A stretch of DNA of 45,115 nt from an uncultured Clostridium sp. (GTDB taxonomy: Bacteria > Bacillota > Clostridia > UBA1212 > UBA1255), in contig UQSG01000025.1 in assembly GCA_900543695.1 (NCBI GenBank), positions 1 through 45,115 on the forward strand. The letters are read 5' to 3'. A model generated the notes under the pieces. The model was not told the DNA's origin. It saw nothing but the letters and a program-made list of their open reading frames with translations, and did no database searches. The position numbers were made by a program, and so were the translations under genes. Positions 26,603 to 34,073 of the stretch are shown here, one piece after another. Numbering within the stretch: the stretch's first letter is position 1; every line of letters begins with the position of its first letter.

Positions 26603-28009
26603 TCAAAATGCAATCTGCTTTGAAAGCCATTCCTCCAGGCTGTCGATCGGCAGCCGGATCTGTTCCATGGAATCGCGGAAGCGTACGGTGACCGAATGGT
26701 CTCCCGGATTGCCGTCCTCGCCTTTGGTCTGAAAATCATAGGTGATACAGAACGGCGTTCCGATTTCATCCTGTCTTCTGTATCTCCGTCCGATGGCGCC
26801 CGCCTCGTCGAATTCGCAGACAAACTGCTTGCTGAGCCGTTCATAAAGCTTATATGCATCATCCGAAAGCTTTTTCACAAGCGGCAGCACGGCTGCCTTG
26901 ACGGGAGCGATTGCCGGATGGAAGCGCAGCACCGTTCTGCTGTCCGTCTTTTCCTCCGTGCTGAGATCCTCCTCATCGTATGCCTCGCACAGAAACGCAA
27001 GCGTCACGCGGTCCGCGCCAAGAGAGGGCTCGATACAATACGGAACGTATTTTTCATTTGTCATCGGATCGAAATAGGAAAGGTCTTCCTTCGCATATTC
27101 GATATGCTGCTTAAGATCGTAATCCGTTCTGTCCGCAATTCCCCACAGCTCGCCCCAGCCGAACGGAAAGAGATATTCGAAATCGGTCGTCGCTTTACTG
27201 TAAAACGCAAGCACCTCCTTCGCGTGGTCACGAAGCCGCAGATTCTCCTCTTTGATTCCAAGGGAAAGCAGCCATTCGCGGCAGAAGCTCCTCCAGTAAT
27301 CAAACCATTCGAGGTCCGTTCCCGGCTTGCAGAAAAATTCCAGCTCCATCTGTTCAAACTCCCGCGTCCGGAACGTAAAATTCCCGGGCGTGATTTCATT
27401 ACGGAAGGACTTCCCGATCTGCGCGATGCCAAACGGCACCTTTTTCCGGCTCGTCCTCTGTACGTTTTTAAAATTGACGAAAATTCCCTGCGCCGTTTCC
27501 GGCCGCAGATAAAGCTCCGACTGCGAGTCCTCCGTAACGCCCTGGAAGGTTTTGAACATCATGTTGAATTTCCGGATCTCCGTCCATTCCGAGCCGCCGC
27601 AGACGGGACAGGGAATTTTGTGTTCCGTCATGTATTCCGTCAGTTTTTCGTTCGGCCATCCGTCAACGGAAAGCTCTATGCCGTTTTCCCGATTCCAGTC
27701 CTCTACGATTTTATCGGCGCGGTGCCTGCTTTTGCATTTCTTGCAGTCGATCAGCGGATCGTTGAAGCCGGCGACGTGGCCGGAGGCCACCCAAACGCGG
27801 GGATTCATCAGAATGGCGCAGTCGACGCCCACATTGTAAGGGCTTTCCTGCACGAATTTCTTCCACCATGCTTTTTTGACGTTGTTTTTCAGCTCAACGC
27901 CGAGCGGTCCGTAATCCCAGCTGTTCGCAAGGCCTCCGTAAATCTGGGAGCCGGGATAGACGAAGCCGCGGTTTGTGGCAAGAGCAACAATTTTCTCCAT
28001 TGTTTTCAT
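26603..28009 (-). CDS. glyS: Glycyl-tRNA synthetase, homodimeric type
   Basis: 468 residues, class II synthetase of the alpha2 type common in Firmicutes. RGFVYPGSQIYGGLANSWDYGP at the N-terminus (residues 14-35), the zinc cysteines near 90-150, motif 2 region RNEITPGNFTFRTREFEQME and the C-terminal anticodon-binding domain are intact. The ribosome site GAGGG lies in the end of rpoZ. No T-box leader is visible because the gene is internal to the yicC-rpoZ run. Confidence 0.97.
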   Translation of the reverse strand: MKTMEKIVALATNRGFVYPGSQIYGGLANSWDYGPLGVELKNNVKKAWWKKFVQESPYNVGVDCAILMNPRVWVASGHVAGFNDPLIDCKKCKSRHRADKIVEDWNRENGIELSVDGWPNEKLTEYMTEHKIPCPVCGGSEWTEIRKFNMMFKTFQGVTEDSQSELYLRPETAQGIFVNFKNVQRTSRKKVPFGIAQIGKSFRNEITPGNFTFRTREFEQMELEFFCKPGTDLEWFDYWRSFCREWLLSLGIKEENLRLRDHAKEVLAFYSKATTDFEYLFPFGWGELWGIADRTDYDLKQHIEYAKEDLSYFDPMTNEKYVPYCIEPSLGADRVTLAFLCEAYDEEDLSTEEKTDSRTVLRFHPAIAPVKAAVLPLVKKLSDDAYKLYERLSKQFVCEFDEAGAIGRRYRRQDEIGTPFCITYDFQTKGEDGNPGDHSVTVRFRDSMEQIRLPIDSLEEWLSKQIAF

Positions 28010-28010
28010 A

Positions 28011-28217
28011 TTATTTGATGCCCTCTTTCGTTCTGGTATACGTTACCTTTCCCTCGCTGATTTCATTGACCGCGATCGTAACGGGCTTGCGGCTGTCGCA
28101 GCTGATCCTGCTTTCCGATCCTGCGGTAATCTGACGCGCTCTTTTTGCAATTTCCATTACGAGCGTATATCTGTTGTCCACCTTCTCCAAAAGCTGAGCA
28201 ATGGCCGGATAAATCAT
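28011..28217 (-). CDS. rpoZ: RNA polymerase omega subunit
   Basis: 68 residues. The pattern LLEKVDNRYTLVMEIAKRARQI and KPVTIAVNEI is that of omega. The ATG overlaps the gmk stop as ATGA with AAAGGAG upstream. The order gmk-rpoZ is conserved in Firmicutes. Confidence 0.93.
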   Translation of the reverse strand: MIYPAIAQLLEKVDNRYTLVMEIAKRARQITAGSESRISCDSRKPVTIAVNEISEGKVTYTRTKEGIK

Positions 28218-28840
28218 ACTGTTTCTCCTTTCAGATCCAATTCTTCAAGTATTTCCTTATTTCTGTTATATTTCAGCCGTTCAGCGGTAATGACCGCCAG
28301 CAGCTGGTCTCTTGTATCGTTTAGAACGTCGTTTATTAATACATAGTCGAAATTTCCGATCTGCGGAATCTCGTTGGAAAGCGCGTTGGAAACGCGCTCC
28401 CGGATCTGCGCTTCCGTTTCTCTAAGCCGGTACTGGAGTCTTGTCTCCAGTTCCTCGATGGAGGGCGGTAAAATAAAAACGGTCACGGCGTCTTCGGGGA
28501 ACGCTTTTTTGACTGCAATTGCTCCCGATATCGTAAGATCAAGAATCAAATCCAGCCCTGCGGCGATCTTCGACGAAATTTCGCTTTTGAGCGTCCCGTA
28601 GCGGTTTCCGCAGAATTCATCCCATTCCAGGATTTCGCCCGTCCGGATCAGGTGCGCGAATTCTTCCTGCGATTTATAGTAATAATTGACTCCCTCTGAC
28701 TCTCCGGCCCGGATTTCTCTCGTGGTGACAGACGTTACGTAGGAAAGCAGCGGATTCTTCTCTACAGCCGCTTTTATAATACTGTTCTTGCCGCAGCCCG
28801 AAGGACCCGAGATAATGGTTATAATTCCCCTTCTCGCCAT
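28214..28840 (-). CDS. gmk: Guanylate kinase
   Basis: 208 residues. Phosphorylates GMP to GDP. P-loop ISGPSGCGKNSI at the N-terminus (the residue after GK is Asn, where Gly or Ser is more common); GMP-binding SVTTREIRAGESEGVNYYY and VFILPPSIEELE follow. The ATG at 28840 has GGAGG upstream and sits 1 bp after the remA stop. The C-terminus overlaps rpoZ. Confidence 0.94.
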   Translation of the reverse strand: MARRGIITIISGPSGCGKNSIIKAAVEKNPLLSYVTSVTTREIRAGESEGVNYYYKSQEEFAHLIRTGEILEWDEFCGNRYGTLKSEISSKIAAGLDLILDLTISGAIAVKKAFPEDAVTVFILPPSIEELETRLQYRLRETEAQIRERVSNALSNEIPQIGNFDYVLINDVLNDTRDQLLAVITAERLKYNRNKEILEELDLKGETV

Positions 28841-28841
28841 G

Positions 28842-29105
28842 TTACGATATTCCTCCGGAGGTCTCGTCTTCGGAATCGCCTGCTCTGCCGGCAACCGTTT
28901 CCGGCTGAATCGCGGAAAGCACGACATGGTCGCTGTCCATAATAATAACGGACCGCGTCCGCCTGCCGTACGTCGCGTCGATACACATTGAACGGTCCTT
29001 GCTCTCCTGGACGATCCGCTTGACCGGCGCCGAATCCGGACTTACAATCGCTATGATTTTTTCTGCCTGTACCAGATTTCCAAAACCGATATTTAACAGC
29101 TTCAT
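28842..29105 (-). CDS. remA: RemA/DUF370 regulatory protein
   Basis: 87 residues. LNIGFGNLVQAEKIIAIV and the basic DATYGRRTRSVIIMDS define the family. In Bacillus RemA is a DNA-binding activator of matrix and osmoprotection genes. The order yicC-remA-gmk-rpoZ is the standard one. The C-terminal 20 residues are a variable acidic tail. Confidence 0.92.
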   Translation of the reverse strand: MKLLNIGFGNLVQAEKIIAIVSPDSAPVKRIVQESKDRSMCIDATYGRRTRSVIIMDSDHVVLSAIQPETVAGRAGDSEDETSGGIS

Positions 29106-29115
29106 ACTCTCACAT

Positions 29116-29997
29116 CTACTCCAAATTCTGTATTTGCTCGCGCAGCTTCTCGATTTCGCTTTTCAGCGCGATCACCTGCTTGGTGATCGTAATGTCGCTT
29201 GCTTTCGATCCCATCGTATTAACTTCCCGGTTCATCTCCTGAACAAGAAAGTCCAGTCTTCTCCCTACGGCGCCGCCGGCCTCCAGCGTATCGTAAAACT
29301 GCTGGATATGGCTTTCAAAGCGCGTGATTTCTTCGTCAATACTGCATTTATCTGCAAAAATTGCCGTCTCCGCGGCAATACGCTGCTCCTCTACGGGAGC
29401 ATGATCCATCAGCTCGGCGATTCTTGCGGTTAATTTTTCTCTGTACTCAATCGGAACATAGGGACTTCGTTCTTTCACGATCTGAAAAAGAGTCTGTGCA
29501 TGCGCCAGGATCTTTTTCAGGTCCTCTGCCAGCTTTTCCCCTTCTTTCTCCCGCATCTGCACCAGACATTCCGCTGCGGTGCGAAGCGGAGGCTCCAGAA
29601 AGCTCCAGACCGCCTCCTGATCCGGCTCCTCCCGGAACTGGGCAAATGCATCCGGGATCCTGAAAAGCATGGACATTTCCGGTTCAAAACGATAGCCAAG
29701 CCGTTCAGAGGCTTCCCGCATCGCCCGGAAATAGGCTCCTGCAACGCCCTCGTCGACGGTCACGGTTCCGAAGGAATTCTGCGAGATATCCGTGTACGTA
29801 ATATAAACATCAGCCTTTCCTCGCTGTATAAACTGCTGCAGCTCCGTCCGGACACGGTCTTCCAGAGGAAGGAGCTCCCGCGGCATTTTAATGATGAAAT
29901 CGGAATATCTGTGATTTACGGTTTTGATTTCGACAATGCATTGTTTACTATCTGTTTTTACTTCTCCGCGGCCGAAGCCCGTCATACTTCTGATCAC
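29116..29997 (-). CDS. YicC/YloC-family endoribonuclease
   Basis: 293 residues. The start RSMTGFGRGE, the middle NHRYSDFIIKMPREL and the C-terminal GRRLDFLVQEMNREVNTMGSK are family signatures. Members are recently recognised RNases. It starts at GTG (29997) with AAAGGTGG 6 nt upstream; the ATG at 29985 is an alternative. Promoter at 30051-30079. First gene of the unit running to rpoZ and probably glyS. Confidence 0.93.
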   Translation of the reverse strand: MIRSMTGFGRGEVKTDSKQCIVEIKTVNHRYSDFIIKMPRELLPLEDRVRTELQQFIQRGKADVYITYTDISQNSFGTVTVDEGVAGAYFRAMREASERLGYRFEPEMSMLFRIPDAFAQFREEPDQEAVWSFLEPPLRTAAECLVQMREKEGEKLAEDLKKILAHAQTLFQIVKERSPYVPIEYREKLTARIAELMDHAPVEEQRIAAETAIFADKCSIDEEITRFESHIQQFYDTLEAGGAVGRRLDFLVQEMNREVNTMGSKASDITITKQVIALKSEIEKLREQIQNLE

Positions 29998-30022
29998 AAA
30001 TATCCACCTTTATAAGCAAATT

Positions 30023-30046
30023 CAGATACGGTACAGACTGTATCTG
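30023..30046. repeat. Inverted repeat at the transcription start of the yicC operon
   Basis: CAGATAC (30023-30029) and GTATCTG (30040-30046), perfect 7-bp arms with a 10-bp centre, covering the predicted start site near 30044. Either an operator or a 5' hairpin. Confidence 0.5.
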
Positions 30047-30050
30047 ATGT

Positions 30051-30079
30051 ATTATAGATGATTCAGGGGAAAATTTCAA
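30051..30079 (-). promoter_or_regulatory. Sigma-A promoter of yicC-remA-gmk-rpoZ
   Basis: Minus strand TTGAAA (30074-30079), 17 bp, perfect TATAAT (30051-30056). Confidence 0.75.
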
Positions 30080-30127
30080 TATGAAATATAAATTTTACAG
30101 AGATTTATCCCGAGAAATGCCCATTTT

Positions 30128-30369
30128 CTATATCGTCAATTCGTTCGGCTGCGCCGCGCCATCTGCCGGCAAACGCCAAAGATCGGAAGAATCAAGCATC
30201 GATCCTCCGCGGTATTTTCCGTCGCATGTTATAAAACAAGCACAGCGCTTGAGAGAAATCCGCATCTTCTTTAAAAGCTCATGCGTGACAGTTGCATATC
30301 TGCGCGCTTCTAAGATTCGGTTTGCATAAGTGATTCCAATTCCCGGAACGCGGATCAGCGTTTCAAATC
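30128..30369 (-). pseudogene. C-terminal remnant of a putative DNA modification/repair radical SAM protein
   Basis: Translating the minus strand from 30369 to the TAG at 30128 gives about 80 residues containing LIRVPGIGITYANRILEARR, then HELLKKMRISLKR and FITCDGKYRG. This matches the C-terminal helix-hairpin-helix part of the radical SAM family often paired with uracil-DNA glycosylase. An in-frame TGA lies directly upstream, and no radical SAM cysteine motif exists in the preceding DNA, so the gene has lost at least its first three quarters. Recognition is from family memory of this motif. Confidence 0.7.
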
Positions 30370-30497
30370 AGACGGTTTGCCTGGTCGGACGCATCATGCG
30401 ACACAGCGACGTTTGACGTATGGGAGGGCTCTCCTCTTCTGATACTATTGACGATCAACAGCAGGCTGATAATAAGGATGCATCGCTTTCGGTACAT
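30363..30497 (-). CDS. Possible 44-residue peptide with hydrophobic N-terminus
   Basis: An ATG at 30497 opens a frame with a basic start (MYRKR) and one hydrophobic stretch (CILIISLLLIVNSI), then a polar tail ending at the junction with the radical SAM remnant. GGTGG is the only ribosome-site-like sequence. It may be the 5' end of a secreted protein gene cut off at the junction, or no gene at all. Confidence 0.25.
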   Translation of the reverse strand: MYRKRCILIISLLLIVNSIRRGEPSHTSNVAVSHDASDQANRLI

Positions 30498-30820
30498 GAT
30501 AGAACTTTTCCACCATTTTTTCTTTCTCCTGTATCCGGAAAATTTTCCTCTCGCTTGCATGCATAAAGAATGTACAAACTTCAGTGTTTTTGTAGGGACG
30601 ACCTTCTATTTTTCGCCATTTCCGCACTCCGGCATCGCCATTGGCGAAGATAATAACGCTGCTAAGAGTTTAGGCCTCGCTCATTTTTCTACACAACACC
30701 CTCCGAACTACTGTTAGAAGTTTCATACGGTGTCGTGTTATCTCCAGCATATATAAACCAAAACTAAATTTTAAATTTATTCGTTCCCAATTAACGAGAG
30801 GTGGAAATACAACGCCGTTC
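30498..30820. other. Stretch without a recognised gene
   Basis: A+T-rich compared with neighbours. An open frame of about 89 codons crosses it on the plus strand (30448-30717) but has no ribosome site or recognisable domain. A short perfect palindrome TCGCCATTGGCGA lies at 30635-30647 and part of it repeats at 30613. I see no RNA gene or mobile-element end. Confidence 0.4.
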
Positions 30821-30829
30821 TGCTACAAT
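30821..30829 (+). promoter_or_regulatory. Extended -10 promoter of the XRE regulator
   Basis: TGC followed by TACAAT (30824-30829), about 40 bp before the ATG, with no clear -35. Confidence 0.45.
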
Positions 30830-30868
30830 AGAGTCGACCATTCAAAAAACTGAAAGGAGATTGAGTTT

Positions 30869-31909
30869 ATGACCTTTGGAAAAATTATGAAAGATTTACG
30901 GCGCAATGCCAATATGACACAGGAAAAGCTTGCAGAGATATTAAACATTTCGCCGCAAGCGGTCAGCCGTTGGGAAACTGATGCCGCTATGCCGGACATT
31001 TCCCTTTTGCCGCCGATTGCAAATCTGTTTCATGTTACGACTGACTATTTGCTTTGCATGGACACCTATCAGAAGGATCTGCGAAAGGCAGAGTTTGAGA
31101 AAGCGTTTTTCGAATATTGGAAACACGAGGATAAAGAGAAAAATTATCAAATTGCAAGGAAGGCCGCCAGCGAGTATCCAGGAAATATGGCATATGTGGA
31201 ATGGCTTGCATCGGCAGAGTACTATGTCGCCTTGCAAACCTCTGATGAAGCTACGTATCAGCAATTACTGGAAAGTTCTATCAAGCACTATAACATTGTT
31301 CTGGAATGTTCCGACGATTCTGAATTGTGCAATAAAGCCCTGCACGGCATTGTACTGGCGCTTCATATGTCAGGAAGAAACGACGAAGCGAAAGCGTACG
31401 CAATGCGCCAAAAGGAGGAAGAGAAGCGGGATGAGCTGCTTTGCTTGTGTTTGGAAGGCGAAGAAAAAATCAGCCACGGACAGAAAGTCGCGGAAAAACT
31501 GCTGAACCGTTTTCTGCTCCAACTAAAATTTGCAAGTAAATCTCTGGAAGCATGCGGCGCAATCGAGAAAATCTTAGAGACGCTCTTCCCAGATGGAAAT
31601 TATCAATATTACCATAATATCCTACAATATAATGCCATCGATCAAGCGCTTGCGTTATGTGAAGAAGAGCGATATGAGGAAGCGATCCATGCACTTAAGA
31701 AAGCGAAATTTCATGCAAGTGAAATGGTCAAATACAGCAAAGAAACAACGTATCGTTTTACTGCCCCGCTGTTTAACCGCATTATGGGAGACAAAGAGAA
31801 AACAGATTCTTGCGTTACAGACATTGACGACTTTATCTGTTGTTTAAACAATAATCGCTGTTTCGATCCAATTCGCGGCCGTGAAGATTTTAAAGCACTG
31901 CTTGCCTAA
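30869..31909 (+). CDS. XRE-family regulator with helical-repeat C-terminal domain
   Basis: 346 residues. An N-terminal HTH (about 1-62: MTQEKLAEILNISPQAVSRWE) is joined to about 280 residues of alpha-helical, TPR-like sequence, the layout of peptide- or partner-sensing regulators in clostridia. Targets are unknown. AAAGGAG lies well before the ATG. The gene is more A+T-rich than its neighbours, has its own promoter and terminator, and lies between two fragments of a disrupted locus, which suggests acquisition as a unit. Confidence 0.85.
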   Translation: MTFGKIMKDLRRNANMTQEKLAEILNISPQAVSRWETDAAMPDISLLPPIANLFHVTTDYLLCMDTYQKDLRKAEFEKAFFEYWKHEDKEKNYQIARKAASEYPGNMAYVEWLASAEYYVALQTSDEATYQQLLESSIKHYNIVLECSDDSELCNKALHGIVLALHMSGRNDEAKAYAMRQKEEEKRDELLCLCLEGEEKISHGQKVAEKLLNRFLLQLKFASKSLEACGAIEKILETLFPDGNYQYYHNILQYNAIDQALALCEEERYEEAIHALKKAKFHASEMVKYSKETTYRFTAPLFNRIMGDKEKTDSCVTDIDDFICCLNNNRCFDPIRGREDFKALLA

Positions 31910-31955
31910 CGATTGCGACCGGTTTCCTATATGATTTGCGGTAATGCACATCATG

Positions 31956-32004
31956 AAAAACAAAGCCTGCGAAGTGTTTCACTGCTCCGTAGGTTTGTTT
32001 TTTT
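31956..32004 (+). terminator. Terminator of the XRE regulator gene
   Basis: AAACAAA(G)CCT pairs with AGG-TTTGTTT around an inner AAGTG/CACT hairpin, followed by seven T (31998-32004). Confidence 0.75.
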
Positions 32005-32115
32005 ATACAAAAAGGCATCTCCGTCGCTTCCCACTTCAAATTCTGCATCTGCCTGCATCAGCGCCAGCTTTTCCTCAGTTTCCATTTTTTTCGGAAGAAT
32101 GATCTGCACCTTAGT

Positions 32116-32127
32116 AAACACCCGTTC
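32116..32127 (-). promoter_or_regulatory. Degenerate second LexA-type box
   Basis: Minus strand GAACGGGTGTTT, matching GAAC-N4-GTTC at 7 of 8 positions, about 30 bp downstream of the first box. Confidence 0.4.
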
Positions 32128-32145
32128 GCCGCATATTTTAAATAC

Positions 32146-32157
32146 GAACATGTGTTC
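32146..32157 (-). promoter_or_regulatory. LexA (DinR-type) box
   Basis: GAACATGTGTTC on the plus strand is a perfect GAAC-N4-GTTC, with C before it as in the Firmicute SOS box. It begins 2 bp after the -10 of the minus-strand promoter and covers its start site, the usual repressing position. Confidence 0.7.
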
Positions 32158-32159
32158 AT

Positions 32160-32188
32160 ATTATATTCTCTTTTAAAAGAAAAGTAAA
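32160..32188 (-). promoter_or_regulatory. Sigma-A promoter under the LexA box
   Basis: Minus strand TTTACT (32183-32188), 17 bp, perfect TATAAT (32160-32165). It now drives only a truncated frame. Confidence 0.6.
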
Positions 32189-32212
32189 GCCCATGGGGCA
32201 AAATTTTCTTTC

Positions 32213-32234
32213 AGCCGTGCCGGCCGCACGGCCG
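32213..32234 (-). terminator. Probable terminator of the beta-helix gene
   Basis: CCGTGC (32215-32220) and GCACGG (32226-32231) form a G+C-rich hairpin 20-40 bp after the gene. The T run on the minus strand is short and offset. Confidence 0.4.
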
Positions 32235-32252
32235 CTGAGGACGGCAAATCGT

Positions 32253-33917
32253 TTAATAGCAGTCCGGGAAGCAAACCTCGTCGTGCGCAGATTCCACCGC
32301 ACCGATTTCCGCGGCATCCCGGCGGATTCTGCAGTGAAAGAAGACAATGTCCTTCACCCGGTACGGATTCTCGGCATTTTTCCAGCTGCCGTTTCCGCTC
32401 CCGATATGGATAAATTTTTCCTCCGGATTATCAAATGTAAAAACGCAGTTGCTGAAGAGGACGCGGCTTGTGACCGGTCCTTCCCAGGGCGCTTCAACGT
32501 TGAGCCACATCCGCGTTACATGCAGCCTGCTGTCCGAAATATAAATTGGTGCGCGAAAGCGAAACGTTCCCTGAAAATTGCAGTTTCGAATGATCGAGCC
32601 GGGCGCCGCCAGCGTATCAACAACCGCCTTACAGGATTCCCGCGCTTCAATTCCCGGCAGAGGCTCTTCTAATATTACTGTCGTCTCCGCGCCGAAAACA
32701 GCGGTCTGCCTTACGGTACCGCTGCCGATCTGCTCCCCGGAAGCGGTGTCAAAAAAGCTGACGGTATCTCCCGCTCGGATGTGCGGATATGGGCCACCCG
32801 TTTCCTGCCAATATAAATGAAGCCGATTCCCTTCCGCTTTTTGTACCTGCAGCATCGACGCGGAAATATTGAAAATGTCGTCGTACAAATATTTGGCGCT
32901 GCAGTTCTCCCAGATCAGCTGCGCTCTGTTTTCCTTGCAGTGAAAGCCGTCCCGCCAGCCTACAATATGGGCGTCCTCTCCCGGCGCAGGCGTGATATGT
33001 ACGTTTTGAAACTTTATGACGCCATCGTTCCCGTTCAGAAAAAACATAAATTTTGCGGCGCTCCAAATATTGCAGTCTTTCATCGTTACGTCTTCGTTGC
33101 CGATCACCGTAAAAGCCTGCTCGATCGCCTGTCCCACATTCGGCATGGGTACAATAAATTTGTATCCTTCATCGGTCATCATACGGATTCGCTCGTCTCG
33201 TTCCGCAAAGACATGATTGCACCGGACCTCATAGATACGCTCTGCGGAATCAACGACTTTGATGCTGGTAATTCCCACATGATACCGCCCCTCTATCCGG
33301 TCTACTACTCCAAAATAGTCCGCAGTCGGCTGACTGTAGGTCCCCCGGAAATTCAGCGAACGATCTGTTTGTATATGAACGACGCCGTCTCCTTTGTCGG
33401 CTATCACATCCGCAACGGCATACGGTTTTGTTTTATAATCGAAATTAATTCCCTGTATTACCACATTCGTACAATCCTGTATACGGCAAAGCCCCATGAT
33501 CGGTTTTGCCAGGATCGTGGTATTCTTCCCCTCGATTGTTACGTCCTTCAGACTCTGCAAAGCCAGCGCATATTCTCCGCTCGATATATAATACGTCGTA
33601 TTGGCGTCGAAAACGAGCCTGCTTCCGGACTCCGCTTTCTTCAGCACGGTGATCGCCTTCCGGATAGGAGAGCCGTCGTTGTTGATGCCGTCTCCTTTTG
33701 CGCCAAAGTCTCTTACGTACAAAATTTTAGCTTTCTCCGACTGTTCCCGGTCAGGCGCCGCGCCTTCTGCGCTGAAGCTTCCGACGCCAAGCGTTTCTTT
33801 CCATTCGTCATCCGGAATGCTTTGCCGCGCGTCGGCCGAGCCGGAGGGAATTTTCCTTTTCCGTAAATCCTCGCTGTTTGTACAGCCGACAGCATGACAT
33901 ACCGTAATCGCCGCCAT
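32253..33917 (-). CDS. Secreted right-handed beta-helix protein, GH110-like
   Basis: 554 residues. After a lipoprotein-like N-terminus (HAVGC) and a polar linker, VRDFGAKGDGINNDGSPIRKAI opens a parallel beta-helix (about residues 67 to the end). The spacing of NVVIQGINFDY, DGFHCKENRAQLIWENC and YDDIFNI resembles the GH110 alpha-1,3-galactosidases, so action on galactose-capped glycans is possible but unproven; pectate-lyase-like relatives are the alternative. The start is unclear. The ATG at 33917 lies 16 nt from AAGGAA, and the frame stays open for 11 codons upstream, encoding a basic-hydrophobic signal-like stretch with no ATG, GTG or TTG. A strong promoter lies at 33986-34014. Confidence 0.7.
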   Translation of the reverse strand: MAAITVCHAVGCTNSEDLRKRKIPSGSADARQSIPDDEWKETLGVGSFSAEGAAPDREQSEKAKILYVRDFGAKGDGINNDGSPIRKAITVLKKAESGSRLVFDANTTYYISSGEYALALQSLKDVTIEGKNTTILAKPIMGLCRIQDCTNVVIQGINFDYKTKPYAVADVIADKGDGVVHIQTDRSLNFRGTYSQPTADYFGVVDRIEGRYHVGITSIKVVDSAERIYEVRCNHVFAERDERIRMMTDEGYKFIVPMPNVGQAIEQAFTVIGNEDVTMKDCNIWSAAKFMFFLNGNDGVIKFQNVHITPAPGEDAHIVGWRDGFHCKENRAQLIWENCSAKYLYDDIFNISASMLQVQKAEGNRLHLYWQETGGPYPHIRAGDTVSFFDTASGEQIGSGTVRQTAVFGAETTVILEEPLPGIEARESCKAVVDTLAAPGSIIRNCNFQGTFRFRAPIYISDSRLHVTRMWLNVEAPWEGPVTSRVLFSNCVFTFDNPEEKFIHIGSGNGSWKNAENPYRVKDIVFFHCRIRRDAAEIGAVESAHDEVCFPDCY

Positions 33918-33985
33918 AATTACAACAACCCATTTCCTTCTCTTTTTTGTTTATGATTCATTGATTTTTGCAATATACATTCATC

Positions 33986-34014
33986 ATTCTAAGCAAAGTT
34001 TTTTCTTTTGTCAA
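33986..34014 (-). promoter_or_regulatory. Sigma-A promoter of the beta-helix gene
   Basis: Minus strand perfect TTGACA (34009-34014), 17 bp, TAGAAT (33986-33991). The transcript should start near 33979, about 60 nt before the ATG. Confidence 0.7.
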
Positions 34015-34030
34015 TCGTATATTTTGCGAT

Positions 34031-34063
34031 TTTTATACTATTTTATTATTATTTAGTATAAAA
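34031..34063. repeat. A+T-rich inverted repeat
   Basis: TTTTATACTA (34031-34040) and TAGTATAAAA (34054-34063) are perfect 10-bp arms with a 13-bp centre, located between the hypothetical gene (ends 34074) and the beta-helix promoter. Possible weak terminator or regulator site. Confidence 0.5.
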
Positions 34064-34073
34064 TAATACTGAA

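Larger units (their letters stand above)
31951..32151 (-). pseudogene. Truncated reading frame behind an SOS-type promoter
   Basis: An open frame of 66 codons at most. The predicted transcript start (near 32153) makes the ATG at 32151 leaderless, so the ATG at 32085 (METEEKLALMQADAEFEV) is the more natural start. The last 20 or so codons are the XRE terminator read backwards, so the true gene is cut off near 32010. EKLALMQADAEFEV loosely resembles the N-terminus of the radical SAM repair family whose C-terminus remains at 30128-30369, same strand and right order. That link is weak and is an inference. Confidence 0.4.

Noticed and set aside
27975..28009. T-box leader before glyS
   Set aside because: The gene begins directly after rpoZ, so there is no room for a leader.
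26696..28018. Long plus-strand open frame opposite glyS
   Set aside because: Same reason: antisense shadow of a well-conserved synthetase gene.
30081..30329. 82-codon plus-strand frame
   Set aside because: It is the reverse of the radical SAM remnant, whose minus-strand translation is clearly recognisable.
30448..30717. 89-codon plus-strand frame in the gap before the XRE gene
   Set aside because: No ribosome site, no recognisable domain, and it crosses the short minus-strand peptide frame. Left as unexplained DNA.
31951..32010. C-terminal residues of the SOS-linked frame as real protein
   Set aside because: They are the reverse complement of the XRE gene's terminator hairpin and T run.
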